A stretch of 64,000 nt of DNA from Lachnospiraceae bacterium (GTDB lineage Bacteria > Bacillota > Clostridia > Lachnospirales > Lachnospiraceae): NCBI GenBank assembly GCA_910574865.1, contig CAJTDN010000002.1, forward strand, positions 310,001 to 374,000, in the 5' to 3' direction. Position 1 is the stretch's first letter; each line of letters opens with the position of its first letter. Below the pieces are notes generated by a model. That model was not told the DNA's origin. It ran no database searches and saw nothing but the letters and a program-made list of their open reading frames with translations. The translations under genes were made by a program, and so were the position numbers. Positions 33,556-43,743 of the stretch are shown one piece after another.

Positions 33556-33895
33556 CACACATCTCCAATCGTTTTTTCTCTTTTTTCACTTCCAGCACAT
33601 GGCGCACGGCCATTACCGGGTGGCAAAATATCATCCTCGGCCCTGAGAAACGCATGACCACACGGATTTTCTCCCTCATTTCAGGCTTGTAACAATGTAC
33701 CTTACAATTAGAACAAAATGTCTTTGTCTCCATAAACGGGCATTTGTCGCTCCTCTGCCTCGCGTATGCGGCAAGGGCCGCGCATTCCGGGCAGAGTCCC
33801 TTTTTCCCGCCATGCCGTTTCCGGCAGTAAAGCGCAATCATCTCCGACACAACGGCCTTTTCCCGTTCCCGCTTCGTATTGACATCCATGTGCAT
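33545..33895 (-). CDS. YgbA_NO family (nitrous oxide-stimulated promoter) protein
   Basis: This 116-residue Cys-rich protein has KREREKAVVSEMIALYCRKR, LCPEC, CSNCKVHCYKPEMREKIRVV and MRFSGPRMIFCHPVMAVRHV, the hallmarks of the YgbA_NO family. In other bacteria members respond to NO-related regulators. The start at 33895 follows AGGAGGG. Position after a CydDC-type exporter suggests a redox or nitrosative-stress theme. Confidence 0.88.
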   Translation of the reverse strand: MHMDVNTKREREKAVVSEMIALYCRKRHGGKKGLCPECAALAAYARQRSDKCPFMETKTFCSNCKVHCYKPEMREKIRVVMRFSGPRMIFCHPVMAVRHVLEVKKEKKRLEMCDEV

Positions 33896-33923
33896 CCACT
33901 TACCCTCCTACCTTGCTCGTTGC

Positions 33924-35591
33924 TCACCGCCTATAGAAGCGGGAGTCATTCCGCATCTGATATACGCCGTCAGCAATCCGCATCGTGGACTGCCTATGGG
34001 ACACCAGCACTGTCGTCCTCCCCTCCTGCCCTTCCCGCAGGGATTTCAGTATGACCGCCTCATTTAAACTGTCCAGATTGCTGGTAGGCTCGTCAAGAAG
34101 CAGGAAGGGCGCGTCATGCAAAAACGTCCTCGCCAGCCCCAGCCGCTGCCGCTCCCCGCCCGAAAGCGTGTCCCCGAGCTCCCCCACGGGCGTATCGTAC
34201 CCTTGTGGCAGTCCCATGATAAAATCATGGATGGAGGCTTTTTGGCAGGCCGCTTCCATTTCAGCGTCCGTCGCGTCCAGCTTCGCAATCCGCAGGTTGC
34301 TCCTTATGCTGTCATGGAACAAATGGGTTTCCTGCGTCATGAAACTTTCCATATCCCTCAAATCCGCCGTGTTGATTCCGGCAATGTCCCTGCCGGAAAT
34401 TTCCACGCTCCCGTTTCCCACCTCCCAGAAACGCATGAACAGCTTCAGCAGCGTGGATTTCCCGCTTCCGCTTTTACCCACGATCCCTGTAATCTTTCCT
34501 TTTGGAATCTCCAAAGACACATCGTCAAGGATGGTTTCAGTCCCATAGGAAAAGCTGACGTTTTTTGCGGCCGCGCCTTCAAAAGCCGTTTTTTCCCGAC
34601 CCGCCACATCCCGCACCGCAGGCGTTTCGTCTAAAATGTCCAGCACGCGGTTTGCCGCCGCGAAAGTATTCTGCAACGTGCTTCCCAGATTCGCAAGTGC
34701 CACGGCAGGGCCAAAAGAGGAAAACAAGGCAACCGTCGGAATCAGCACCCCGGCAAAATCCACTTTTGCCTTTTGATACAACACCATGGATACAAACAAC
34801 ATGCATAGGTCAAATAGAAGGATTGCCGTATTCGTGACCGCCATATTCCTCCCGGCGGTACGCTTCAAACGTTTCTCGGTTTCTGAAAGCGCGTCCGTCT
34901 TTTCATTCATCTGCGTCAGGCGCTCTTTGCCCCGGCCGTACTGTATTGTTTCAGAAAGCCCCCGCAGGCTGTCAAGGACAAAACCGCTTAAATTTCCCGA
35001 TTCGGTACGGAATACCATGCCGTCCGTGCCGCTTAATTTCGAGGTGATGACCGGTATTACAATTCCCACCGCCAAATATGCCAGAAGTGCCAGAACCCCC
35101 AGGGCAGGATGGAAGGAACCGATAAACAGGCACATGATGAACGTATACAAAAAGGCAATTGCCGCGGGGGAAATGGTATGCGCATAGAAAACCTCCAGCA
35201 GCTCGATATCCGAGGTAATGACCGAAATCAGGTCGCCCCTGTCCCTTCCCTCCAGCTTTGCCGGGGCCAGCGAACGCAATGCGAAAAACACCTTGTCCCG
35301 AATCAGCGCAAGCAGTTTAAACGCAATAAAATGATTGCAGGACTGCTCCGCATAGCGCAGGATTGCCCTAAGTACCGCAAACAGAACTACGCTGACAAAT
35401 ATGGCTTTCAGCCCCAGAGGCGTATCAAAGCCAAGCAGCCCAAGCACGGCGTAACCGCCGAAAATCGTGATAAACGACGCGCACAAATGGCCCGCCAGTC
35501 CCATAACGACTGCCATGACCATAAAACCCATGAGGGGCCTTACAAGACCAATCAGCCTTGCCATAACCACAAATCCGCTCCGTCTTTTCAT
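33924..35591 (-). CDS. ABC exporter half, CydC-like
   Basis: This 555-residue fused permease-ATPase has six membrane helices (to about residue 300), Walker A GKSGSGKST, signature LSGGERQRLGLARTFLHDAP, Walker B FLLLDEPTSNLD and switch VSHRQST. It pairs with the partner half upstream through an ATGA overlap. CydDC exports cysteine or glutathione in E. coli. No cydAB is present here, so the substrate is open. Confidence 0.88.
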   Translation of the reverse strand: MKRRSGFVVMARLIGLVRPLMGFMVMAVVMGLAGHLCASFITIFGGYAVLGLLGFDTPLGLKAIFVSVVLFAVLRAILRYAEQSCNHFIAFKLLALIRDKVFFALRSLAPAKLEGRDRGDLISVITSDIELLEVFYAHTISPAAIAFLYTFIMCLFIGSFHPALGVLALLAYLAVGIVIPVITSKLSGTDGMVFRTESGNLSGFVLDSLRGLSETIQYGRGKERLTQMNEKTDALSETEKRLKRTAGRNMAVTNTAILLFDLCMLFVSMVLYQKAKVDFAGVLIPTVALFSSFGPAVALANLGSTLQNTFAAANRVLDILDETPAVRDVAGREKTAFEGAAAKNVSFSYGTETILDDVSLEIPKGKITGIVGKSGSGKSTLLKLFMRFWEVGNGSVEISGRDIAGINTADLRDMESFMTQETHLFHDSIRSNLRIAKLDATDAEMEAACQKASIHDFIMGLPQGYDTPVGELGDTLSGGERQRLGLARTFLHDAPFLLLDEPTSNLDSLNEAVILKSLREGQEGRTTVLVSHRQSTMRIADGVYQMRNDSRFYRR

Positions 35592-37534
35592 CCAACCACA
35601 CCGCCCTTTCCTCTGTTTCGGCCTTCTGCGCCAGCAGAACGGCCATCCTGGTATGCCCTTGCGGTATTTCCTCTGTTTCGGCCTTCTGCACCGGCAGAAC
35701 GTCCATCCTGGTATGCCCTTTGGGTATTTCCGTAATTTTCAAGGCTCTGTTGTGTTTCCCACAGCTTTGCATAAACGCCTCCTCTTGCCAGCAGTTCTTC
35801 ATGGCCGCCGCTTTCCACAACGTTCCCCGCTTCCATCACGTAGATATTGTCTGAAGCCGTCACGTTGGCCAGGCGGTGGGAAATGAGGATCACTGTTTTT
35901 TGTCCCGCCAGTGCGTGGATTTCCCGCATAATGTCATTTTCACTCTCCACGTCAATATTGGAGGTGGCTTCGTCAAAAATATACACCGGGCTGTCATGTA
36001 AAAGCGCCCTTGCCAGCGCAAGCCTCTGGCACTGCCCGCCCGACAAGTTCGAAGCTTTTTCCGTAAGGGACAAATCAAGCCCACCCTCGGATTTCAAAAA
36101 TTCCGCCAGGTTCACCCGCTTAAGCACCTCCCACATCTCCCTATCAGAGGCGTCCGGGTTCCCCATCAGAAGGTTCTCCCTCACGGTGCCCTTGAACAAG
36201 TAGCTTTGGTGGCTGACATAGGTGATGTTTTTCATCAGCTCTGCCTCCCCGATATCCTTAAGTTCCCCGCCACCGATTTTCACCGAGCCGCCATAGCCAT
36301 GGTTCCTTCCCATAAGAATTGCCGCCACGGTGGACTTTCCACAACCGCTCTCGCCGACAATCGAAACAAATCCCCCTTTCGGGAACTCCATGCTGATTCC
36401 GTGGAGGATTTCCCTTTCCTCATCGAAGGCATTTCCCTCATCGAAAGGATTTTCCCCATCGGGGGCATTTCCCCTATCGAAAGGATTTTCCCCACCGAAG
36501 ACATTTTTCTCATAGGAAAAACGCAGACCGGTGCAGGCAATATTGCAGTCCACCGAAAAATATCCTGATTTCTCTTCTTCCTCGGGGACGTCCAGCAGGC
36601 GGAAAATCTTATCGCTTGCCGCCATGCCGTTCATCGCCACATGGAAGAAGCTGCCAAGCTGCCGCATGGGGATAAAGAAATCCGCCGAAAGCAGGATGAT
36701 TAGAAGACATCCCGAAAGCGGGACATTCCCCGCCCGAAACTGCGTCGCCGCCATAATCACCCCTAACGCCGCGCCCCCGTAGGCAATCAAGTCCATAATC
36801 GTGATGGAATTGAGCTGCATGGTCAGGACTTTCATGGTAATTTTACGAAACCTTTCCGCCTCGCGGTTCATTTCCTCATGTTTGAAACCATCCGCCTGGT
36901 AAATTTTCAGCGTGGTCAACCCTTGCAGGTTTTCCAGAAAAGTATCCCCTAAAGCCGTGTACTGCCCCCAGTATTTTGACAAAAGCTTTTTCGCCCATGT
37001 CTGCACCGCCGCTATTGAGACGGGAATCAGCGGCACGCAGACCAGCAGGACGATGGCGGACGAAACATTGACAAAGCACAGATACACAAACAGCGTCAGC
37101 GGCGCAAGCATCGCATAGAAAAACTGCGGGAGATAGGCCCCAAAATAAGTTTCGAGCTGTTCCACCCCTTCCACCGCCACCTGCACCACTTCCGAGGTTT
37201 TCACCTGCTCATGGTAGGAAGCGCCAAGCCGCAAAAGCTTCCCGTAAATCTTTTCACGCAGAATTTTTTTGACTGATTTTGAGGAAAGATACCCCATACG
37301 GCTTGAAAGGATTGTACAGATAAAACGGATGACGAGTGCGGATGCCGCGACAGACGCCGTGATAAAAACGTCGCTTTTGTCTGCCGTCTTATCATAAAGG
37401 GAAGCAAGCAGGTTCGTCACCGCCGTCATCATGGCAATATTCGCCGCAAGGGAACACCACTGTGCCGCCACGTTCCCAGCTATGTACTTTTTGCTTTCGC
37501 CGACTGTCCCAATCAGCCTTTTATTAATCATCAT
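35588..37534 (-). CDS. ABC exporter half, CydD-like, with inserted and C-terminal repeats
   Basis: This 648-residue half-transporter has six helices, Walker A GESGCGKST, signature LSGGQCQRLALARALLHDSP and Walker B YIFDEATSNID. Two oddities: the ATPase domain carries an insertion (about 350-375) built of a repeated GGENPFDRGNA-like unit, and the C-terminus ends in two 20-residue tandem copies (RAYQDGRSAGAEGRNR preceded by GNT). Both are in-frame DNA duplications. It is the first gene of the operon. Confidence 0.88.
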   Translation of the reverse strand: MMINKRLIGTVGESKKYIAGNVAAQWCSLAANIAMMTAVTNLLASLYDKTADKSDVFITASVAASALVIRFICTILSSRMGYLSSKSVKKILREKIYGKLLRLGASYHEQVKTSEVVQVAVEGVEQLETYFGAYLPQFFYAMLAPLTLFVYLCFVNVSSAIVLLVCVPLIPVSIAAVQTWAKKLLSKYWGQYTALGDTFLENLQGLTTLKIYQADGFKHEEMNREAERFRKITMKVLTMQLNSITIMDLIAYGGAALGVIMAATQFRAGNVPLSGCLLIILLSADFFIPMRQLGSFFHVAMNGMAASDKIFRLLDVPEEEEKSGYFSVDCNIACTGLRFSYEKNVFGGENPFDRGNAPDGENPFDEGNAFDEEREILHGISMEFPKGGFVSIVGESGCGKSTVAAILMGRNHGYGGSVKIGGGELKDIGEAELMKNITYVSHQSYLFKGTVRENLLMGNPDASDREMWEVLKRVNLAEFLKSEGGLDLSLTEKASNLSGGQCQRLALARALLHDSPVYIFDEATSNIDVESENDIMREIHALAGQKTVILISHRLANVTASDNIYVMEAGNVVESGGHEELLARGGVYAKLWETQQSLENYGNTQRAYQDGRSAGAEGRNRGNTARAYQDGRSAGAEGRNRGKGGVVG

Positions 37535-37625
37535 AATCCCTTTTCCTCCAACCCCGGCGTTTTATAGGCCATGCCTTTCGCCCCCACTGTTTTTTCAACC
37601 ATGAAAGAACCCCCTTTTCAATCAG

Positions 37626-37725
37626 TTAGTTTTTACTAATCACAGTCTTTTATTTTAGCGGGCACCATGTGTTAGTGTCCGCTAACTTAAGTTCTATTAT
37701 ATATCTTTCCTGGTGCTTTTGTCAA
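37626..37725 (-). promoter_or_regulatory. strong promoter with overlapping operators for the ABC operon
   Basis: On the minus strand: TTGACA (37725-37720), an 18-bp spacer, TATAAT (37701-37696). Just downstream lies the inverted repeat TTAGCGGGCAC/GTGTCCGCTAA (37655-37685) and then TTAGT-tttt-ACTAA (37626-37639). Position over and after the start site suggests a dedicated repressor such as MarR or TetR; none is encoded next to it. Confidence 0.75.
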
Positions 37726-37825
37726 TAACCTTTAAAAATTTAACTCCTGCGAACAAACGAATCGGGAGACTTGGCGAATCCCAAGTCCCCCGATCGTGTA
37801 TGCCATCATTTCCTCCGCCATGTAT

Positions 37826-40117
37826 TTACGCGTTCTCAATCGCGTTGTTAATCGCCGCGATTAATTGCTCCATCTGCTCGATGGACGCATCCGGGGCGAA
37901 GGACACCATCGCCCGCAGGGGCATCGCCATGCCGGTCGCCATCATCGCCTCCTGGCTTAACGCGTTGTCATCGCTTGCCACGTCGCCCTCTCCTCCCAGG
38001 GCCGCCGCCTTGTCGCCGCCCATCATCGGTCCCATCACCTGCATCAAGACCTGCTTGCCAACCGGGTGCGCCATGATTTCGCCCAGGGCCGTGTTGACCG
38101 TGAACTTCGGCTTCAACATCCGCGTGGAAGTGACGTCAACCGGCTTTTCCGCCACGATATTTGCCGCGGAAGTCCCGACCTGGATCCGATATGTACCGCT
38201 CGGCACGTACCAGTCGTGGATATCCGTGTTCCACTCGGCAAAGGCACGTTTCGAAAGCGTTACCGTCACCGTCTTTTTCTCTCCCGGCTCCAGCGCGATT
38301 TTTTCAAACGCGCGCAGTTCCCGCAGCGGTCGAATTTCACCAGTCGCGCAAGGTGCCACGTAGACCTGCACGAGTGCCTTGCCCGCCACGCTTCCCGTAT
38401 TCGTAACGTCCACGGACACGCCCAATTCTTCCGCGTCCGTCATCGCCTCCCTATCAAGACGGAGATTGTCATACGAAAACGTCGTGTAGGAAAGCCCGTA
38501 CCCGAACGGGAACAATACCGGCCGCTTCATCGTCTCATAATAACGATAGCCGACCATCCGCTCCTCGCGGTATTTCACGTCGTCCTTCTCCACTCCGTAG
38601 TACGGGTACGTCGGGGTGTCCTCGATGCGAATCGGGAACGTCTCGGTCAAATGCCCGCTCGGATTCACCTTGCCGTACAAAAGATCCGCCGTCGCCAGGC
38701 CGACCGCCTCGCCGCCCAAATACAATTCCAGCACGCCCTTCACGCCGTCAATCCACGGCATCGAAACCGGCGAACCATTGTGCAAAACGACCACGGTGTT
38801 CGGCTGCGCCGCCGCCACCGCCGCGATTAATTCATTCTGGTAAGCGGGAAGATCCATGTTCGTGCGGTCTAATCCTTCCGTTTCATAGCTGTCCGGAAGT
38901 CCGGCAAAAATCACGGCCTTGTCCGCCGCCCTGGCCGCCTCCACGGCCGCCTCCTTCTCAATCGTCTCCGCCTTTAAGTCATATCCTTTGGCAAAAGACA
39001 CGCCTTCTTTCTCCCCGACCACGTCCCAGATGCCGGTAACCTTGTACGGGTGAATGTGGGAACTGCCGCCGCCCTGGTAACGCGGGTTCTTTACATATTC
39101 TCCGATATAGACGATTTTTTCGCCGTCCTTCAGCGGGAGAACCGCATCTTCATTCTTTAAAAGAACCGCGCTCTCCGTCTCGACCTTCCTGGCCGCCTCG
39201 TGTCCCGCCTCGAAGTCATAAGTCGCGTCCTTGTCATGGTTTTCGGCATATTTGAAAACAATGTTCAGCACGCGCTCCACCGCCCGGTCAAGCTTCTCCA
39301 TGTCGAGCGTGCCGTTTTCCGCGGCCTCCTTGATGCGCCGCACGTTATCCTTGACAGGCCCCGGCATGCAAAGATCCATGCCCGCCGCCACGCTGTCCAC
39401 CGGGTCGTCACACGCGCCCCAGTCGGTCATCATGTACCCGTCAAAATCCCATTCGCCGCGCAGGACGTCTGTCATGAACGGCTTGTTTTCGCTGGCGTAA
39501 GTTCCATTTATCTTATTGTACGAGCACATGATCGTCCAAGGCTTCGCCTCCTTGACGGCTCCCTCGAACGATGCCAGGTAAATCTCCCGCAAGGTCTGCT
39601 CGTCCACCACGGAATTGCTCGTCTGCCGGTACAGCTCCTGGTTGTTGGCCAGGAAATGCTTCGGGCAGGCTCCGACGTTCTGGCCCTGGATGCCCTTGAT
39701 TTCCCCCGCGCCCATCCGGCTGGAAACCAACGGATCCTCCGACAAATACTCGAAATTGCGCCCGCACAACGGGGAACGCTTGATGTTCATCGCAGGTCCC
39801 AAAATCGTGCTGACATCCTCCGCCTGACACAGTTTGCCCAATTCCGTCCCTACCAGCTCCGCGATTTCCGGGTCAAACGAGGAAGCCGTCGCACATCCTG
39901 CCGGGAAACAGATGGCCGGATTGCTCGAGCCCAGCCCCAAATGGTCGCCGCTGCCCCCCTGCTTGCGAAGCCCGTGCGGCCCGTCGGTCAACATCACGGA
40001 CGGGATATTAAGCCGCTCCAGCCCCTGCACGTGCCAAAAATCCTTTCCCACGCAAAACGAGGCCTTCTCCTCTATCGTCATCTGCGCCACAAGTTCCTTG
40101 ATTTTACTTTGTTCCAT
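37826..40117 (-). CDS. GH3 beta-glucosidase
   Basis: This 763-residue cytoplasmic enzyme has no signal peptide. The N-domain shows LTDGPHGLRKQ, KRSPLCGRNFEYLSEDP, KHFLANNQE and the nucleophile motif GYMMTDWGACDDP (Asp near 230). The C-domain and Fn3-like domain (LFPFGYGLSYTTFSYDNLRL, VDVTNTGSVAGKALVQVYV) follow. A tail of about 100 residues (ALGEIMAHPVGKQVLMQVMG, then Ala/Gly-rich) goes beyond usual GH3s. The ATG at 40117 follows GGAGGAG. Sugar specificity is not readable. Confidence 0.93.
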   Translation of the reverse strand: MEQSKIKELVAQMTIEEKASFCVGKDFWHVQGLERLNIPSVMLTDGPHGLRKQGGSGDHLGLGSSNPAICFPAGCATASSFDPEIAELVGTELGKLCQAEDVSTILGPAMNIKRSPLCGRNFEYLSEDPLVSSRMGAGEIKGIQGQNVGACPKHFLANNQELYRQTSNSVVDEQTLREIYLASFEGAVKEAKPWTIMCSYNKINGTYASENKPFMTDVLRGEWDFDGYMMTDWGACDDPVDSVAAGMDLCMPGPVKDNVRRIKEAAENGTLDMEKLDRAVERVLNIVFKYAENHDKDATYDFEAGHEAARKVETESAVLLKNEDAVLPLKDGEKIVYIGEYVKNPRYQGGGSSHIHPYKVTGIWDVVGEKEGVSFAKGYDLKAETIEKEAAVEAARAADKAVIFAGLPDSYETEGLDRTNMDLPAYQNELIAAVAAAQPNTVVVLHNGSPVSMPWIDGVKGVLELYLGGEAVGLATADLLYGKVNPSGHLTETFPIRIEDTPTYPYYGVEKDDVKYREERMVGYRYYETMKRPVLFPFGYGLSYTTFSYDNLRLDREAMTDAEELGVSVDVTNTGSVAGKALVQVYVAPCATGEIRPLRELRAFEKIALEPGEKKTVTVTLSKRAFAEWNTDIHDWYVPSGTYRIQVGTSAANIVAEKPVDVTSTRMLKPKFTVNTALGEIMAHPVGKQVLMQVMGPMMGGDKAAALGGEGDVASDDNALSQEAMMATGMAMPLRAMVSFAPDASIEQMEQLIAAINNAIENA

Positions 40118-40289
40118 TCTGATTCTCCTCCACATTCAAAATTTGCAGAACATGTTTCCAGTATACACTATCAGAATGAAAACCCGCTATCATCTTTTTG
40201 CCATTCTTGACATATTTTAATAAAAAATATCTTTTTATTTTATCCCGTCTTCTTTTTTGTCCCGTTTTTTCGAATGATTTTTACGGCCT

Positions 40290-40338
40290 TGGCATCGGTG
40301 TACAATGGCAACACGGTCGATGAAGGACGAATTTGCCC
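40290..40338 (+). repeat. GTCGGTGTAC repeat, copy d
   Basis: The sequence GGCATCGGTGTACAATGGCA followed by ACACGGTCGATGAAGG matches the inverted copy at 6921-6968. It lies just past the SGNH lipoprotein stop. Confidence 0.6.
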
Positions 40339-40348
40339 TCTTTATGCG

Positions 40349-41635
40349 CTACTTTTGTGTGAAATACTCCGTCAGATACCGTTCAAATTCCGGCGCCCAC
40401 CATTCTTTGTATCCCTTCTCATTCGGATGGGTATCGTCTGCCATATAAGAATCATATTCTTCCGTTCCGATAATGGCCGTCATCGCCTCATTTTCCCATA
40501 AATCAATCACGCCAATTCCCCATTTATCCTGCAGCCGGTGCAACGCCTCCACCATCGCCGCATATTCCTCGCTCTCGTACCTTGTTCCCGTATAAAATAT
40601 CACCGGGCATCCCCACGTCTCCTGCGCATACGCGATAATCGTCTCCATCGCGCCGATAATGGTAGCATCGTCAAAATCCTCCATCCGCCTGCTTTCCGAC
40701 ATGGTTCCCATCTCCCTGCCCTGCTTCGCGTCATTCGTGGACAACTGCACGATCATCGCGTCCATCTCCAAATCCTTGGCAATATCGCTCTTCATCCTGG
40801 CGACATAGGAACTTGCGTCCGAATTTGCCAGCGTGGTTCCCGAAATCGTATATTTCAGGCAAACCGTATTTTTATGGTTTTCCACTATCACGTCGGCCAT
40901 GGAATACCCTTCCGCCTTCGCCCCGTAAGTTACCGACGAACCAAGCCAGCAGATGGTCTTTCCCGACAATGCGTCCTTGGAATCCGTCTCTTCTTTTTCG
41001 GGCACTTCCCCGTCGCCATACCCCACCGCGACCGCGCTGCCCGCCTCGTACAAGCTCATGTCCCCGATGGCCGGAATGGCGCAGAAAATGTCCTTCTCAT
41101 TGAATATCGTGGTATATCCGCTCTTACCGACCACCGCGATGACATCGCCCGATTTTAGCTTCACGCCCTTGGCCATCAAAAATGTTCCCATATCGTAAAG
41201 GTCCGTCTGTTCAGGATCCGCCCGCACAATGTCCGTTGGCAACACGTATCTGTCCGCATCATTTACCACGACGTCATAAATCGTGCACCCTACCATGCTC
41301 TGCGTTTTCCCGATTTCAAGGTAAATGTCATACGTTCCATCCACTCCGTCCGGCACGGTATATTTCACGGAAGCATCCTGAATGATTCCCTTCACCACGC
41401 CGTTCTCCTCATCGTATTCCGGAGTTTGACTTACCCCGTCCTTCGCGCCTTCCGTCATGGTCGTATCTGCCGCCGCCATCGTAATCACGGAATTAGAAAC
41501 GGAACCTTGTTCGTCCTTTGTCTCTGGATTTTTCGCGTCCTTGGCATCCTCCTTTCCCGCATTGCCACATCCCGCCAAAACTACCATACATGCCAGCATC
41601 ACTGCCATGATTTTTACACCGCTTCTTTTTAGCAT
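40349..41635 (-). CDS. SGNH/GDSL-hydrolase lipoprotein
   Basis: A lipoprotein signal (MLKRSGVKIMAVMLACMVVL, lipobox AGC with Cys23) leads to an acidic linker, a beta-rich domain and a C-terminal SGNH hydrolase: WLGSSVTYG (Ser), SGTTLA (Gly), QLSTND (Asn) and DDTHPNEKGY (Asp-His). Probably an extracellular carbohydrate esterase. It stands opposite an AraC regulator that may control it. Confidence 0.88.
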   Translation of the reverse strand: MLKRSGVKIMAVMLACMVVLAGCGNAGKEDAKDAKNPETKDEQGSVSNSVITMAAADTTMTEGAKDGVSQTPEYDEENGVVKGIIQDASVKYTVPDGVDGTYDIYLEIGKTQSMVGCTIYDVVVNDADRYVLPTDIVRADPEQTDLYDMGTFLMAKGVKLKSGDVIAVVGKSGYTTIFNEKDIFCAIPAIGDMSLYEAGSAVAVGYGDGEVPEKEETDSKDALSGKTICWLGSSVTYGAKAEGYSMADVIVENHKNTVCLKYTISGTTLANSDASSYVARMKSDIAKDLEMDAMIVQLSTNDAKQGREMGTMSESRRMEDFDDATIIGAMETIIAYAQETWGCPVIFYTGTRYESEEYAAMVEALHRLQDKWGIGVIDLWENEAMTAIIGTEEYDSYMADDTHPNEKGYKEWWAPEFERYLTEYFTQK

Positions 41636-41842
41636 ACCCTTTTTCTCCTTTTCTTTTTTACTTTTTTTGCTTGACAGGCTTATATTACTTCATTTTCTAT
41701 GTTATAATTTGTAAATAATCTAGTTTTTTTGAAAATACGCAATGTATAATATAGACAAAAATTTATTGCCACTTGCGCCCATTTGCACCGTGGTAACAAC
41801 AAGCTCCACGCGAAACATTTCAAAAGGGGAGGGATTCTCACA

Positions 41843-42634
41843 ATGAACAAAGAATTTTATGAATTTTTATATCATTTACGTGCCAGTGGCTTTACCCATA
41901 ATACGCGGGAAAATTCACGCATGGTTTTTTACCGGAACTCACAACAATCGGAACGCAAGACGCCGTTTCGCGTGGAAGCGGATAAATATGGGGAAGTCAG
42001 AGGAAACAACATGAACGGGGAAATGGGAGTTTTTTCTCACGTTCCCTCCGCCAACTACCGAAATACCCTGATTGGAATCGCGTTCGCCCTCAACATGCAC
42101 GCCCTGGACAAATATGTAGATTTGGAGACGTCCGGGGCTTTGTGTGATTATTATGTCAATAAGGCCGAATCCGTCGCGAACTCCGAGGAATTTAATCAGG
42201 TCATGAAGGACATGTGCCGGGATTTTGACGAATTGTCACACTCCAAGGCATGGGAATCCTACGGGCAGCCCGTCGACTCTTGCATTGACTACGTGTATCA
42301 AAATCTATATTCTCCGCTCACGATAAAAGAGATGGCAGAAAAGATTGGCTATAACCATTCCTATCTGTCATCTCTCTTTAAAGAAAAAACCGGTCAGACC
42401 TTGTATGCATTTATCGCGGAAGCCAAGGTACAAGAAGCCCGGGTACTCCTTTTATATACGTCGCAGCCGCTTACCGCCATCGCTTCCGCGCTTGGCTTTC
42501 ATTCACTTTCACATTTTTCCAAGGCATTCAAGGCCAAAGAGGGAATCACGCCCCTGGCCTTTCGCAAACAAGGGGCAAATGCGCCCCTGAGCCAGTTTTA
42601 CGGAAACACGTTCCTTACCAAGCCTCGAAGTTAA
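41843..42634 (+). CDS. AraC-family regulator
   Basis: The protein is 263 residues. The first part has no recognised sensor domain. The second half has the tandem HTH (LTIKEMAEKIGYNHSYLSSL and ALGFHSLSHFSKAFKAKEGI). The ATG at 41843 follows GGGGAGGG; the upstream in-frame ATG at 41783 lacks a site. It is divergent from the SGNH lipoprotein with a 207-bp gap. Confidence 0.88.
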   Translation: MNKEFYEFLYHLRASGFTHNTRENSRMVFYRNSQQSERKTPFRVEADKYGEVRGNNMNGEMGVFSHVPSANYRNTLIGIAFALNMHALDKYVDLETSGALCDYYVNKAESVANSEEFNQVMKDMCRDFDELSHSKAWESYGQPVDSCIDYVYQNLYSPLTIKEMAEKIGYNHSYLSSLFKEKTGQTLYAFIAEAKVQEARVLLLYTSQPLTAIASALGFHSLSHFSKAFKAKEGITPLAFRKQGANAPLSQFYGNTFLTKPRS

Positions 42635-42732
42635 ACCTCGCCCCTTGCGAAGCAAACGGCACGGCTACGGCTACGCCACCGCGTTTTTAGCCTCTTCGTC
42701 CCTTATCCTTAACGTCTACGAAGTGACGGCAT

Positions 42733-43617
42733 CTATAAAAGGTCCAGGCCCTGCATGGCGTTTCGAAGCAGTTCCTCATGCTGCGGCTCCAACTCCGTCA
42801 AAGGCGCGCGCAAGCCGCCGACTCCTTTGCCTTGCATGTTCATCGCGGCCTTGACCGGTATCGGGTTCACCTCGCAGAACAGAGCGTCCACGAGCGGTAT
42901 CGCGTCCAACTGCATCTTGCAGCTCTCCTGCACGTTTCCTTCCAGATATTTAAAAATCATGTCGTGCACGTAGGTCGGGGCCACGTTGGACAACACGGAA
43001 ATCACGCCGATTCCGCCCAGTGACAAAAGCGGCACGACCTGGTCGTCATTACCGGAATACAGCTCGATGTTTCCGTCGCATAAGTGCATGATTTTCGCCA
43101 CGTTGCCGATGTCGCCCGACGCTTCCTTGATTCCTACGACGTACTCCGTATCCTTTACCAGTTTCGCCACGGTCTCCGGCTTAATCGCGCATCCGGTACG
43201 GCTCGGCACGTTGTATAAAATGGACGGCAGCTTCGCCGCCTCGGTAATCTTCGTGTAATGCGCGATCAATCCATTCTGCGTCGCCTTGTTGTAATACGGC
43301 GTCACGAGAAGCAGCCCGTCCGCCCCGGCCTTCGCCGCCTCCACGGACAACTCGATGGCCGTCCTCGTACAATTCGAACCGGTTCCGGCCACCACCGGGA
43401 TGCGGTGGTTCACCCGCTCAATCGCGAACTTGATGACCTCCACGTGCTCCTCCTCCGTCATCGTCGCGGACTCGCCCGTCGTACCGCAGATGATGATGGC
43501 GTCGGTCTTCCCGGCAATCTGCTCTTCCAAAATCTCGTCCAACTTGTCATAATTCACTTCCAGATTTTCCTTCATGGGTGTAACCAGGGCGACACCCGCA
43601 CCTTTAAAAATTGCCAC
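42733..43617 (-). CDS. dapA: 4-hydroxy-tetrahydrodipicolinate synthase
   Basis: DapA makes the first committed intermediate of lysine. The 294-residue TIM barrel starts at GTG 43617 (VAIFKGAGVALVTPM) after AGGAGGAAAAGCA. Signatures: GTTGESATMTEEEH, YNVPSRTGCAIKPETVAKL, and the Schiff-base Lys in GIKEASGDIGN. A lysine riboswitch upstream supports lysine biosynthesis rather than sialic-acid lyase. Confidence 0.96.
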   Translation of the reverse strand: MAIFKGAGVALVTPMKENLEVNYDKLDEILEEQIAGKTDAIIICGTTGESATMTEEEHVEVIKFAIERVNHRIPVVAGTGSNCTRTAIELSVEAAKAGADGLLLVTPYYNKATQNGLIAHYTKITEAAKLPSILYNVPSRTGCAIKPETVAKLVKDTEYVVGIKEASGDIGNVAKIMHLCDGNIELYSGNDDQVVPLLSLGGIGVISVLSNVAPTYVHDMIFKYLEGNVQESCKMQLDAIPLVDALFCEVNPIPVKAAMNMQGKGVGGLRAPLTELEPQHEELLRNAMQGLDLL

Positions 43618-43671
43618 TGCTTTTCCTCCTGAATTTGATTTATTTTTTATGTACCGAAATGCAGTCATCAC

Positions 43672-43740
43672 CGTTCACGGCCACTTCCCATACATGCACA
43701 AAACCAGATGGCAACGCCATCTGTGGCCGCGAATGGCAAC
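43672..43740. repeat. hairpin between riboswitch terminator and dapA
   Basis: CGGCCAC...GTGGCCG closes a stem with an inner AGATGGC-aac-GCCATCT hairpin. The outer sequence (TTCACGGCC) resembles the palindrome family at 1195, 5540 and 14272. Confidence 0.5.
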
Positions 43741-43743
43741 CTA

